Source of the DNA: Streptomyces deccanensis
Lineage (GTDB): Bacteria; Actinomycetota; Actinomycetes; Streptomycetales; Streptomycetaceae
Length of the DNA: 64,000 nt
Assembly: GCF_022385335.1 (NCBI RefSeq)
Contig: NZ_CP092431.1
Coordinates: 3,100,001 to 3,164,000 of the forward strand
Direction of reading: 5' to 3'
The notes under the pieces were generated by a model that made no database searches, was not told the DNA's origin, and saw only the letters and a list, made by a program, of their open reading frames with translations. The translations under genes and the position numbers were made by a program. The stretch's first letter is position 1; each line of letters opens with the position of its first letter. Shown one piece after another: positions 8,906 to 15,569 of the stretch.

Positions 8906-9229
8906 GTGCCTAGTGTTGTAAAAATCAATGTCCTCACGGTTCCGGCCGAGCAGCGCGAGACGCTGGAGAAGCGGTTCGCTTCCCGCGCCGGTGTGGTCGA
9001 GAACTCCGACGGCTTCGAGTGGTTCGAGCTGCTGCGCCCCGTCGACGGCACCGACAACTACCTCGTCTACACCCGCTGGCGTGACGAGGCCGCGTTCCAG
9101 GCGTGGATGGAGGGCCCCATGAAGCAGGCCCACCAGGGCGGGGCCGACCGCCCCAGGCCGGCCGCCTCCGACTCCTCCGTCTGGACCTTCGAGGTCCTCC
9201 AGCAGACGGGCCCGAAGACCGACGCCTGA
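8906..9229 (+). CDS. antibiotic biosynthesis monooxygenase (ABM) family protein, start replaced
   Basis: A 107-residue ABM-fold protein of the heme-degrading/quinol monooxygenase-like superfamily: VVKINVLTVPAEQRETLEKRF, GFEWFELLRPVDGTDNYLVY, WRDEAAFQAWMEGPM. The substrate is unknown; it acts as a small dimeric cytoplasmic enzyme in relatives. The native start is stranded at 7096. Here translation can begin at GTG 8906, with AGAGG (8895-8899) from the element acting as RBS, giving VPSVVK in place of VTGVVK. That GTG directly abuts the integrase ATG on the other strand, so no promoter-sized gap exists; expression must come from inside the integrase gene or be lost. Confidence 0.8.
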   Translation: MPSVVKINVLTVPAEQRETLEKRFASRAGVVENSDGFEWFELLRPVDGTDNYLVYTRWRDEAAFQAWMEGPMKQAHQGGADRPRPAASDSSVWTFEVLQQTGPKTDA

Positions 9230-9592
9230 CCCCGCTCGACAACGGGCCGAATCAGCCCACCGAGGTCGGACAGGACGCGCGCCGCCGCCTCCCGCGTGGG
9301 CGCGGACGGACGACCGTGGCGTCACCCGGATACCTGAACAGGGCGGCCTCGACACGGTCCATCCGGCCATCCGGCCCCCTCGCGACGGCGCCCACCGCCG
9401 CACGCGCCGCGCCACCTGCGCCGCGACCCCGGCGCCCCAGCCCCGGTTCCCCGGCCCCGAGTACCCACCTTTTTGTGGGTACTTGGCGGCCGGCCGGGGT
9501 CGGGCGATCCTTGTGGGGAGGGAGCGGCCGACGGGGGCGCGCCACCGAGCGGGGCGGAAGACGAGACGATGACGTGACGATGACGGTGAGGC
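9230..9592. other. 363-bp gap with an isolated palindrome
   Basis: No coding sequence is convincing here: the open frames have no RBS, no recognisable domain and unusual Arg/Pro composition. The only structured element is the palindrome at 9460-9483, described separately. Confidence 0.6.
9460..9483. promoter_or_regulatory. HxlR-type operator palindrome without an adjacent promoter
   Basis: AGTACCCAC-N6-GTGGGTACT is a perfect 9-bp inverted repeat with a CTTTTT spacer. Its form fits sites bound by HxlR-family dimers. It lies 110 bp beyond the 3' end of the hxlR-like gene. The sequence ACCCACCT-TTTTG recurs just upstream of the reductase start (9991-10004), the divergent promoter the regulator should control. 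Confidence 0.5.
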
Positions 9593-9955
9593 CTACGGCG
9601 ACGACGTCGCCGACAGTGACGCTCCGGTGAGCGTCTCCAGGCGTCGGTGCCCCCAGTCCGACAACGGCCCCAGCAGCTCGGAGAGTTCGCGGCCGAACGG
9701 GGTCAGCGAGTAGACGGTCTTCAGCGGCAGCCCGTCGTGCACCTCCCGGTGCACGAGCCCGTCCGTCTCCATCTCGCGCAGCGCCTGCGTGAGCACCTTC
9801 TCGCTGAGACCCGGCAGCAGCCGGCGCAGCTCACCCGGCCGGTGCGGGCCGGACTCCAGCCGCCACAGCAGCGACGTCTTCCACTTTCCCTCGATCACGG
9901 CGATCGCCGCGGTCACCCCGCACACACTCGCGTCCTGGGCACGCCTGCGCCTCAT
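9593..9955 (-). CDS. HxlR family transcriptional regulator
   Basis: A 120-residue winged-helix regulator. Features are VCGVTAAIAVIEGKWKTSLL (helix 1, with a Cys that some relatives use for redox or electrophile sensing), LRRLLPGLSEKVLTQALREM (recognition helix region), and VYSLTPFGRELSELLGPL (wing and dimer helix). HxlR proteins usually repress a divergent oxidoreductase gene and release on electrophile or thiol stress. The gene faces an imine-reductase-like gene across 67 bp, which fits that pattern. An in-frame ATG ten codons upstream (9985) is possible but would run into the promoter region. Confidence 0.88.
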   Translation of the reverse strand: MRRRRAQDASVCGVTAAIAVIEGKWKTSLLWRLESGPHRPGELRRLLPGLSEKVLTQALREMETDGLVHREVHDGLPLKTVYSLTPFGRELSELLGPLSDWGHRRLETLTGASLSATSSP

Positions 9956-9990
9956 TCCCGCTCCCCCAGTCCATCGGTCGCGCATTCACA

Positions 9991-10007
9991 ACCCACCTAT
10001 TTTGCAC
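9991..10007. promoter_or_regulatory. candidate HxlR half-site upstream of reductase
   Basis: ACCCACCTATTTTGCAC shares ACCCACCT-x-TTTTG with the left half and spacer of the palindrome at 9460-9483. It lies 16 bp before the reductase start codon, between the divergent genes, where a repressor site is expected. Confidence 0.4.
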
Positions 10008-10022
10008 AGGAGTTACCGAGTC

Positions 10023-10931
10023 ATGCCCGCACACACCGAAGAGCACACCGCCGTCGACACCCCCGCCGTCACCGTACTCGGCCTGGGCCCGATGGGCCGC
10101 GCCCTCGCCGGTGCCTTCCTCGACGCCGGGCTGCGGACGACGGTCTGGAACCGTACGCCGGGCCGGGACGAGGAGTTGGTGGCGCGCGGCGCGATCAGCG
10201 CCGGGTCGGCGGAGGAGGCGGTGGCCGCGAGCCCGCTGACCGTCGTCTGCGTGGTCAACTACGACGCCTCGGACGCGGTGCTGCGCGCCCCGGCGGTCAC
10301 CGGCGCCCTCAAGGGCCGCACGGTGGTCAATCTGACCGCCGACACCCCGCACCGGGCCCGGGACACCGCCGCGTGGGCGGAAGAGCACGGTGTCGCGTAC
10401 CTGGACGGGGCGATCATGACGCCGACGCCGGTCATCGGCACCCCGGACGGCGTGTTCATCTACAGCGGCGACGCGGAGCTGTACCGGGCGCACCGGCCCG
10501 TGCTGGACGCGCTGGGCGGCGCCCACACCCACCTGGGCGAGGACATCGGCCGGGCCGCCACGTTCGACGTCGCGCTGCTCGACCTGTTCTGGACCGCGAT
10601 CACCGGTTACACGCATGCCCTGGCGCTGGCCCGGGCGGAGGGTGTCAGCGCTCAGGAGCTGACCCCGTTCGCCCAGGGGATCGCCGCGATCCTGCCGCCG
10701 CTCTTCGAGGAGGGCGCGAAGGAGGTCGACAGCGGCCGGCACTCCGGCGAGGGCAACCCGCTGACCTCGGCGTTGTCGACCATGACCCATGTCGTCGAGG
10801 TCTCCGAGTCGCACGGCATCGACGCGAGCGTCATGCGGTCGGCCGAGGGCTTCGTCCGCCGCGCCATCGCCCAGGGCCACGGCGGCGACGGCTTCACCAG
10901 GCTGACGGAGGTACTCGACCAGCAGCGCTGA
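10023..10931 (+). CDS. NAD(P)-dependent imine reductase-like oxidoreductase
   Basis: A 302-residue enzyme of the beta-hydroxyacid dehydrogenase/imine reductase family. The Rossmann motif TVLGLGPMGRALAGAFLDAG (about residues 15-34) and WNRTPGR, typical of NADPH users, open the N-terminal domain. The C-terminal helical dimer domain begins near AATFDVALLDLFWTAITGY. The catalytic Lys of hydroxyacid dehydrogenases is not evident, and an Asp (FDVALLD region) takes that general place, which is more like imine reductases. The natural substrate is unknown. AGGAG (10008-10012) precedes the ATG. Control by the divergent HxlR regulator is likely. Confidence 0.85.
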   Translation: MPAHTEEHTAVDTPAVTVLGLGPMGRALAGAFLDAGLRTTVWNRTPGRDEELVARGAISAGSAEEAVAASPLTVVCVVNYDASDAVLRAPAVTGALKGRTVVNLTADTPHRARDTAAWAEEHGVAYLDGAIMTPTPVIGTPDGVFIYSGDAELYRAHRPVLDALGGAHTHLGEDIGRAATFDVALLDLFWTAITGYTHALALARAEGVSAQELTPFAQGIAAILPPLFEEGAKEVDSGRHSGEGNPLTSALSTMTHVVEVSESHGIDASVMRSAEGFVRRAIAQGHGGDGFTRLTEVLDQQR

Positions 10932-10937
10932 CACCAC

Positions 10938-10969
10938 GCGCCCCGGGGCCCACCACGGCCCCGGGGCGC
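10938..10969. terminator. bidirectional terminator hairpin
   Basis: GCGCCCCGGGGCC (10938-10950) pairs perfectly with 10957-10969 over a 6-nt loop. It sits in the 48-bp gap between the convergent reductase and HAD genes. Confidence 0.88.
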
Positions 10970-10979
10970 ACTCGGAAGA

Positions 10980-11645
10980 TCAACCCACCGTGAGCCGGAT
11001 CAGACCACCCGCGGCGACCTCGACCCGCACCGTGGTCAGGTCCGGCACCACGACGTCCGGCCCGTGGGACCGGGCCCGCTCGCCGATGCCCACGACCCGC
11101 ATTCCCGCGGCGCGCCCGGCCCGGATCCCCGCCTCGGAGTCCTCGAACACGACGCAGTCCTCGGGCGCGACGCCCAGTTCGGCGGCCCCCTTCAGAAAAC
11201 CTTCGGGGTCCGGCTTGCTCGCGCCGACGGACTCGGCGGTGACGCGCACCTCTGGCAGGGTCAGTCCGGCCGCGCCCATCCGTGCCGTGGACAGCGCGAC
11301 GTCCGCCGAGGTGACGAGGGCGTGCGGCACACCGCCGGCGACGAGGGAGGCGAGGAACTCGGGCGCGCCGGGTATCGGGACGACACCGTCCACGTCGGCG
11401 GTCTCCTCGGCCAGCATCCGCGCGTTGTCCGCGAGGTTCTGCTCCATGGGCCGGTCCGGCAGCAGAACGGCCATCGTGGCGTAGCCCTGGCGGCCGTGGA
11501 CCACCTTCATGATGTCGGCGCCGTCCAGCCCGTGCCGCTCGGCCCAGCGCCGCCAGACGCGTTCGACGGCGGCGTCCGAGTTGACGAGGGTGCCGTCCAT
11601 GTCCAGCAGGAGGGCGCGGGCGGTCAGAACGGTCGTGGCCGTCAT
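10980..11645 (-). CDS. HAD-IA family phosphatase
   Basis: A 221-residue haloacid dehalogenase-type phosphatase. Motif I is [13 protein letters not shown] with the Asp nucleophile and acid/base (about residues 14-18), motif [11 protein letters not shown], motif III Lys in [10 protein letters not shown], and motif [15 protein letters not shown]. The cap after motif I is the helical type used by sugar phosphatases such as phosphoglycolate or glycerol-phosphate phosphatase ([14 protein letters not shown]). The substrate cannot be read from sequence. ATG at 11645 begins the family-typical [16 protein letters not shown] near-perfect palindrome lies 115 bp upstream. Confidence 0.9.
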   Translation of the reverse strand: MTATTVLTARALLLDMDGTLVNSDAAVERVWRRWAERHGLDGADIMKVVHGRQGYATMAVLLPDRPMEQNLADNARMLAEETADVDGVVPIPGAPEFLASLVAGGVPHALVTSADVALSTARMGAAGLTLPEVRVTAESVGASKPDPEGFLKGAAELGVAPEDCVVFEDSEAGIRAGRAAGMRVVGIGERARSHGPDVVVPDLTTVRVEVAAGGLIRLTVG

Positions 11646-11759
11646 CAGCAGCTCCAAGGCGCGAAAAAGGGGGCCGCGGACGGGGTCGCACCCGGCGAGG
11701 CGGCCCGGAGGGAACAAGGCGGCCCCGCCCACCGGTCAGGGAATGCGGGCGGGAGCCAC

Positions 11760-11780
11760 TTTGTTCCCCCACGGTACAAA
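11760..11780. promoter_or_regulatory. candidate operator upstream of HAD gene
   Basis: TTTGTTCC-N5-GGTACAAA is an 8-bp inverted repeat with one mismatch, located 115 bp upstream of the HAD start. The sequence is A/T-rich against its surroundings. No regulator gene is adjacent. Confidence 0.35.
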
Positions 11781-11822
11781 ACAAACCCGGCCCCCGCCAC
11801 CCCCCTCACCCGTCCGGCCCCC

Positions 11823-12404
11823 TCATCCGGTCACGGCCCCCCACAGGCTCCACACACCGAGTCCGAGCATCAGCACGGCGGCGATCCGCGTGATCAGCAC
11901 CAGCGGCACCCGCTTCATCAGGGCCCGGCCGCCGACGATGCCGAGCCCGGCCACGGCCCACAGGGCGAGGACGGCCCCGAGCCCGACGGAGAGCGGGTCG
12001 TCGTAGCGGGCCGCGAGGTTCGCCGTCATGATCTGGGTGAGGTCACCGAACTCGGCGACCAGGATGAGCATGAAACCGGCGCCCGAGACCTTCCAGAAGC
12101 TCTGGTCCTCGGGCCTGCGGATTTCCTCCTCGCCCTCATCCTTCCTCGTCAGCAGCACCGCCGCGCCGCCCAGGAACAGCACGCCGGTGAGCGCGTGCAC
12201 GATCTGCTGCGGCAGCAGCGTGAGGACGCTGCCCGCCGCCACCGCGAGGGCGACGTGCACGGCGAACGCGGCGGCGACCCCGGCGAAGACGTACGAGGCG
12301 CGGTAGCGGGTGCCGAGGACAAGGCCGGCGAGCGCGGTCTTGTCGGGGAGTTCGGCGAGGAGGACGACGCCGAAGACGAGCGCCGTGACACTGAAGCTGA
12401 TCAA
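11823..12404 (-). CDS. GDT1/TMEM165 family (UPF0016) manganese exporter
   Basis: A 193-residue integral membrane protein with six predicted helices in two repeats joined by a charged loop (TRKDEGEEEIRRPEDQS). UPF0016 proteins carry two E-x-G-D-(K/R) motifs that bind the transported cation; here they are AELPDKTALAG and AEFGDLTQIM, close to the form usual in actinobacteria. Relatives transport Mn2+ or Ca2+. The Mn riboswitch directly upstream argues for Mn2+ efflux. A TTG start at 12404 is chosen since the first helix (ISFSVTALVFGVVLL) begins there and GTGGAATC precedes it; no in-frame ATG or GTG fits better. Confidence 0.85.
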   Translation of the reverse strand: MISFSVTALVFGVVLLAELPDKTALAGLVLGTRYRASYVFAGVAAAFAVHVALAVAAGSVLTLLPQQIVHALTGVLFLGGAAVLLTRKDEGEEEIRRPEDQSFWKVSGAGFMLILVAEFGDLTQIMTANLAARYDDPLSVGLGAVLALWAVAGLGIVGGRALMKRVPLVLITRIAAVLMLGLGVWSLWGAVTG

Positions 12405-12504
12405 GATTCCACAATCGGTCGGGCCGCCCCACCGAGGGAAATCATCCGCTGACGCGACACCTCGGCACGGCAGCACATGGTCGGCCCGCGCCGGGCGGCA
12501 CGGA

Positions 12505-12630
12505 CGGTGCACTGCTTGCCGAAGGTCTCGCTGGCGCGGCCCCGGTCAACGGAACCCGCCTCCGGGCGCCGGCTCAGACGAGCTGAGCAGTATGTCGACG
12601 GTCCGGCGAAGAGCTACTCCCCTTCTGCGC
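12505..12630 (-). promoter_or_regulatory. yybP-ykoY manganese riboswitch
   Basis: On the minus strand the leader carries the conserved blocks in order: GGGGAGTAGC (12622-12613), GTCGACATAC, GAGCCGGCGCC, GTTGACCGGGG, and AGCGAGACCTTCGGC (ending at 12518). These match the yybP-ykoY aptamer, which binds Mn2+ between two L1/L3 loops. It lies about 100 nt upstream of the GDT1-type gene, which it should switch on when Mn2+ is in excess. The expression platform (12404-12505) contains GC-rich inverted stretches that could sequester the start. Confidence 0.92.
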
Positions 12631-12688
12631 GATCCATGGTACGCGGGGCGCCGGCCTGAAAAGCACCGGGCGCAGCCCCTGCTTTCCA

Positions 12689-12719
12689 GGGGCGCGGGGA
12701 ACTGCGCGAGCAACCACGA
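12689..12719 (+). repeat. dispersed repeat, copy 1
   Basis: GGGGCGCGGGGAACTGCGCGA followed by GCAACCACGA. It is the same family as the copies at 20387, 43038, 47626 and 52995. It lies between the divergent riboswitch leader and the HNH nuclease gene, with CAGCCCCTG/CAGGGGCG pairing just before it. Confidence 0.85.
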
Positions 12720-12907
12720 ACCACCCGCACCCGCCGACGCGTCAGGCACCCCACACCAGCGGGCGTCCGGTCACAATCACGACCGCACCCCTTGTCGTGT
12801 CATGCACACGTCATTAGTTTCTCACCCGACGCACATCCGCCGGTAACACCACGCCGCGACCCTTCAATCGCCGCTCCCCAACACCCCCGGCTCCCCAAGG
12901 AGTTCAC

Positions 12908-13552
12908 ATGCGCAGGTTCTACGCGCGTCGACGAGTCAGCATACTCGCGGCGCTCAGCGGATTGATAGCCTCCGCCGCGCTCTTCAACGCTCCCACCGCC
13001 TCCGCCGCCCTCCCCACCCCCATCAGCGGCGCCACCGCCCGCTCCTACCTCGCCACCCTCACCGTGGCGACCGAGGACCGCACCGGCTACAACCGGGACC
13101 TGTTCAACCACTGGATCACCATCAGCGGCACCTGCAACACCCGCGAGACGGTCCTCAAGCGCGACGGCACGAACGTCGTCACCGACTCCGCCTGCGCCTC
13201 CACCAGCGGCAGCTGGTACTCCCCGTACGACGGCGCCACCTGGACGCTCGCCTCCGACCTGGACATCGACCACCTCGTGCCGCTGGCCGAGGCCTGGGAC
13301 TCCGGCGCCGACAGCTGGAGCAGCGCCACCCGCCAGGCCTTCGCCAACGACCTCACCCGCCCGCAGCTCATCGCGGTCACCGACAACGTGAACCAGTCGA
13401 AGGGCGACCAGGACCCCGCCACCTGGATGCCGTCGCGCACGGCCTACCGCTGCACGTACGTCCGCGCCTGGGTCCAGGTGAAGTACTACTACGACCTCTC
13501 CGTCGACTCCGCCGAGAAGAGCGCCCTCACCAGCTACCTGGCGAGCTGCTGA
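12908..13552 (+). CDS. secreted HNH-family nuclease
   Basis: A 214-residue exported protein with a Sec signal peptide (about 1-36, RRVSILAALSGLIASAALF then ASA). The mature part matches the DUF1524/GmrSD-type HNH fold often found secreted in Streptomyces: DLDIDHLVPLAEAWDSGA (general base His), RQAFANDLTRPQLIAV, and NVNQSKGDQDPATWMP. Two Cys pairs (CNT...CAS, CTY...C-terminal CO) probably form disulfides. It likely degrades extracellular DNA or RNA. AAGGAG (12897-12902) is a good RBS at 12908. I see no immunity gene nearby, and none is needed for an exported enzyme. Confidence 0.88.
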   Translation: MRRFYARRRVSILAALSGLIASAALFNAPTASAALPTPISGATARSYLATLTVATEDRTGYNRDLFNHWITISGTCNTRETVLKRDGTNVVTDSACASTSGSWYSPYDGATWTLASDLDIDHLVPLAEAWDSGADSWSSATRQAFANDLTRPQLIAVTDNVNQSKGDQDPATWMPSRTAYRCTYVRAWVQVKYYYDLSVDSAEKSALTSYLASC

Positions 13553-13589
13553 CCACACGCGAGAAACTGGTCAGGAACCTCCCCGTTCC

Positions 13590-13624
13590 CCTCCGTCGTT
13601 CCGTACCGTACGGGGCGACGGAGG
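13590..13624 (+). terminator. terminator hairpin after HNH nuclease gene
   Basis: CCTCCGTCG (13590-13598) pairs with CGACGGAGG (13616-13624); the inside also contains CCGTACCGTACGG. It lies 38 bp after the stop codon. Confidence 0.7.
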
Positions 13625-13716
13625 AGGGCGAGCCGAAGGGGCGCGCCAGTGCGTCCCGGCGCCGGCTGCAGCGCCCCGGAGGCGAGCCCGACCATAAAAA
13701 AGGTGTGTGATCGCTC

Positions 13717-15372
13717 ATGGCGGGGCTGCGTCTGGGACCACTGCTGAGATATGTGGACGGCTCGTCCGCGACCGTATGGGTCGAGGCCAGCCGGCCGTGC
13801 GTCGCCGAGGTCCGCTGCGCGGGCGGCGGTCGCGGCGAGGCCCAGACCTTCCAGATCGCCGGCCACCACTACGCGCTGGTCCCGGTGACGGGCCTCACGC
13901 CGGGCACGGTCTCGGCGTACGAGGTGCTCCTCGACGGCACCCCCGTATGGCCCCTCCCCGACTCCCCCCACCCGCCCTCCGAGATCCGCACCCCCGCCGA
14001 GGGCGACACCGTCCGGGTCGCCTTCGGCTCCTGCCGCTGGGCCGCGCCGCCCGCCGGGGAGCCGGACCCGGTGGGCCCGGACGCCCTCGACACGCTGGCC
14101 GCCCGCCTGGCCGCCGAACCGGGCGCCGAACGCCCCGACGTCCTGCTGCTCCTCGGCGACCAGGTGTACGCGGACGAGACCTCCGACGCCACCCGCCGCT
14201 GGCTCGCCGCACGCCGCGACCTCGCGGAACCGCCGGGCAACCAGGTGGCGGACTACGAGGAGTACACCCACCTCTACTACGAGTCCTGGCTCGACCCCGA
14301 GATCCGCTGGCTGCTCTCCACCGTCCCCAGCTGCATGATCTTCGACGACCACGACGTCATCGACGACTGGAACACCAGCGCGTCCTGGCTCGCCGACATG
14401 CGGGCGACCCCCTGGTGGCGCGAGCGGATCCTGAGCGGTCTGATGTCGTACTGGGTCCATCAGCACCTCGGCAACCTCTCCCCCGCCGAACTGGCCACCG
14501 ACCCCGTCCACGCCGCCGTACGCGCCACCCCGGACGGCACGGACGCGCTGCGCGCCCATGCCGCCGAGGCCGACCGGGACCCGGCCTCGGTCCGCTGGAG
14601 CTACCGGCGGGACTTCGGCCGGGTACGGGTGCTGATGCTCGACTCACGGGCGGCACGGGTCCTCGACGAGGGCGATCGCTCGATGCTGAACCCCGGCGAG
14701 GCGCGGTGGCTGCGGGACCAGGCACTGGACGCGCGCGGCTCGTACGACCATCTGCTCATCGGCACCTCCCTGCCCTGGCTGCTGCCCCACCTCGTGCACG
14801 ACGCCGAGGCGTGGAGCGCCGCGCTCTGCGGGGGCGAGCGCGGGGACCGCTGGGCGCGGTTCGGGGAGAAGCTGCGCCGGGGCGCCGATCTGGAGCACTG
14901 GGCGGCCTTCCCCGACTCCTTCGAGGACCTGACCCGGCTGATCGCCGAGGCGGGCGGCGGCACCGACGCCCCGGCGACCGTGCTGGTGCTCTCCGGGGAC
15001 GTGCACCACGCGTACATCGCCGAACCGTCGTGGCCGGAGGGCGGGACGGGCGGCAGCGGGGGCCCCGACGCCCGCGTGCTCCAGCTCACCTGCTCCCCCG
15101 TGCACAACTCCATCCCGCTCTCGATAAAGCTCGGCTTCCGCTTCGGCTGGAGCGGGACGGGGCGGGCGCTCGGCCGGTGGTTCGGGCGGCACGGGCGGGG
15201 CGCGCGGCCGTCCATCGACTGGCGCAGGACCGGCGGCCCCTGGTTCGGCAACCACCTCATGACACTGACGCTGCACGGCCGTTCGGCACGGCTGCGGCTG
15301 GACCGCGCACAGGTCCGCCGGGGCGGCGGCGCCCGCCTCGAAACGGCGTCGGAGTCGGTACTCGTCCCCTAA
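13717..15372 (+). CDS. PhoD-like metallophosphatase
   Basis: A 551-residue member of the PhoD alkaline phosphatase superfamily. An N-terminal Ig-like domain (about 1-95) is followed by the metal centre: VAFGSCRW, LLLGDQVYADE, IFDDHDVIDDWN, and SGDVHHAYIAEP. PhoD enzymes hydrolyse phosphodiesters or monoesters using Fe/Ca. Unlike classical PhoD, no Tat or Sec signal is present, so this one is probably cytoplasmic, as for many actinobacterial relatives. The start is the ATG in the context ATCGCTCATGG; no strong Shine-Dalgarno is seen. Confidence 0.88.
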   Translation: MAGLRLGPLLRYVDGSSATVWVEASRPCVAEVRCAGGGRGEAQTFQIAGHHYALVPVTGLTPGTVSAYEVLLDGTPVWPLPDSPHPPSEIRTPAEGDTVRVAFGSCRWAAPPAGEPDPVGPDALDTLAARLAAEPGAERPDVLLLLGDQVYADETSDATRRWLAARRDLAEPPGNQVADYEEYTHLYYESWLDPEIRWLLSTVPSCMIFDDHDVIDDWNTSASWLADMRATPWWRERILSGLMSYWVHQHLGNLSPAELATDPVHAAVRATPDGTDALRAHAAEADRDPASVRWSYRRDFGRVRVLMLDSRAARVLDEGDRSMLNPGEARWLRDQALDARGSYDHLLIGTSLPWLLPHLVHDAEAWSAALCGGERGDRWARFGEKLRRGADLEHWAAFPDSFEDLTRLIAEAGGGTDAPATVLVLSGDVHHAYIAEPSWPEGGTGGSGGPDARVLQLTCSPVHNSIPLSIKLGFRFGWSGTGRALGRWFGRHGRGARPSIDWRRTGGPWFGNHLMTLTLHGRSARLRLDRAQVRRGGGARLETASESVLVP

Positions 15373-15490
15373 TCCACCCGTTGCGCACGGTTGTTGCCCC
15401 TGTTGTCCGAGATGCTCGTGAGGCATCCCACACCCGGCACTCCCGATGAGCCCCAAGGCTCTGTTCGCGGCGCGCACGACGGCATGATGA

Positions 15491-15524
15491 GGCGGACCGT
15501 CCGCTTACCGGCGGGCGGTCCGCC
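15491..15524 (+). promoter_or_regulatory. GC-rich hairpin ahead of FAD gene
   Basis: GGCGGACCGTCCGC (15491-15504) pairs imperfectly with GCGGGCGGTCCGCC (15511-15524). It lies 119 bp after the phosphatase and 46 bp before the next start, so it could terminate the first or attenuate the second. Confidence 0.45.
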
Positions 15525-15569
15525 GCACCGCGCCCCACGTTGCGCCCCACACGCACGGGAGTTACTCCT

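Larger units (their letters stand above)
7105..8919. mobile_element. 1.8 kb serine-integrase-only insertion
   Basis: The 5-bp sequence GTTGT occurs at 7105-7109 and 8915-8919. Between the copies lies only one gene, a large serine recombinase. Left of the first copy is the RBS and GTG start of a gene; right of the second copy that gene's frame continues (AAA ATC AAT GTC CTC). In both junctions the core is 9 bp downstream of a GTG in the same frame. This is what site-specific integration through a short core would leave. The element lacks any other cargo, so it is either a minimal mobile unit or a prophage or conjugative element deleted down to its integrase. Confidence 0.75.

Noticed and set aside
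9252..9545. A 97-codon minus-strand frame between the monooxygenase and hxlR genes
   Set aside because: It has no RBS, Pro/Arg-rich shadow composition, and runs through the palindrome at 9460-9483.
13717..15372. Exported PhoD with a Tat signal
   Set aside because: The N-terminus (MAGLRLGPLLRYVDG) has no twin arginine and no hydrophobic core.
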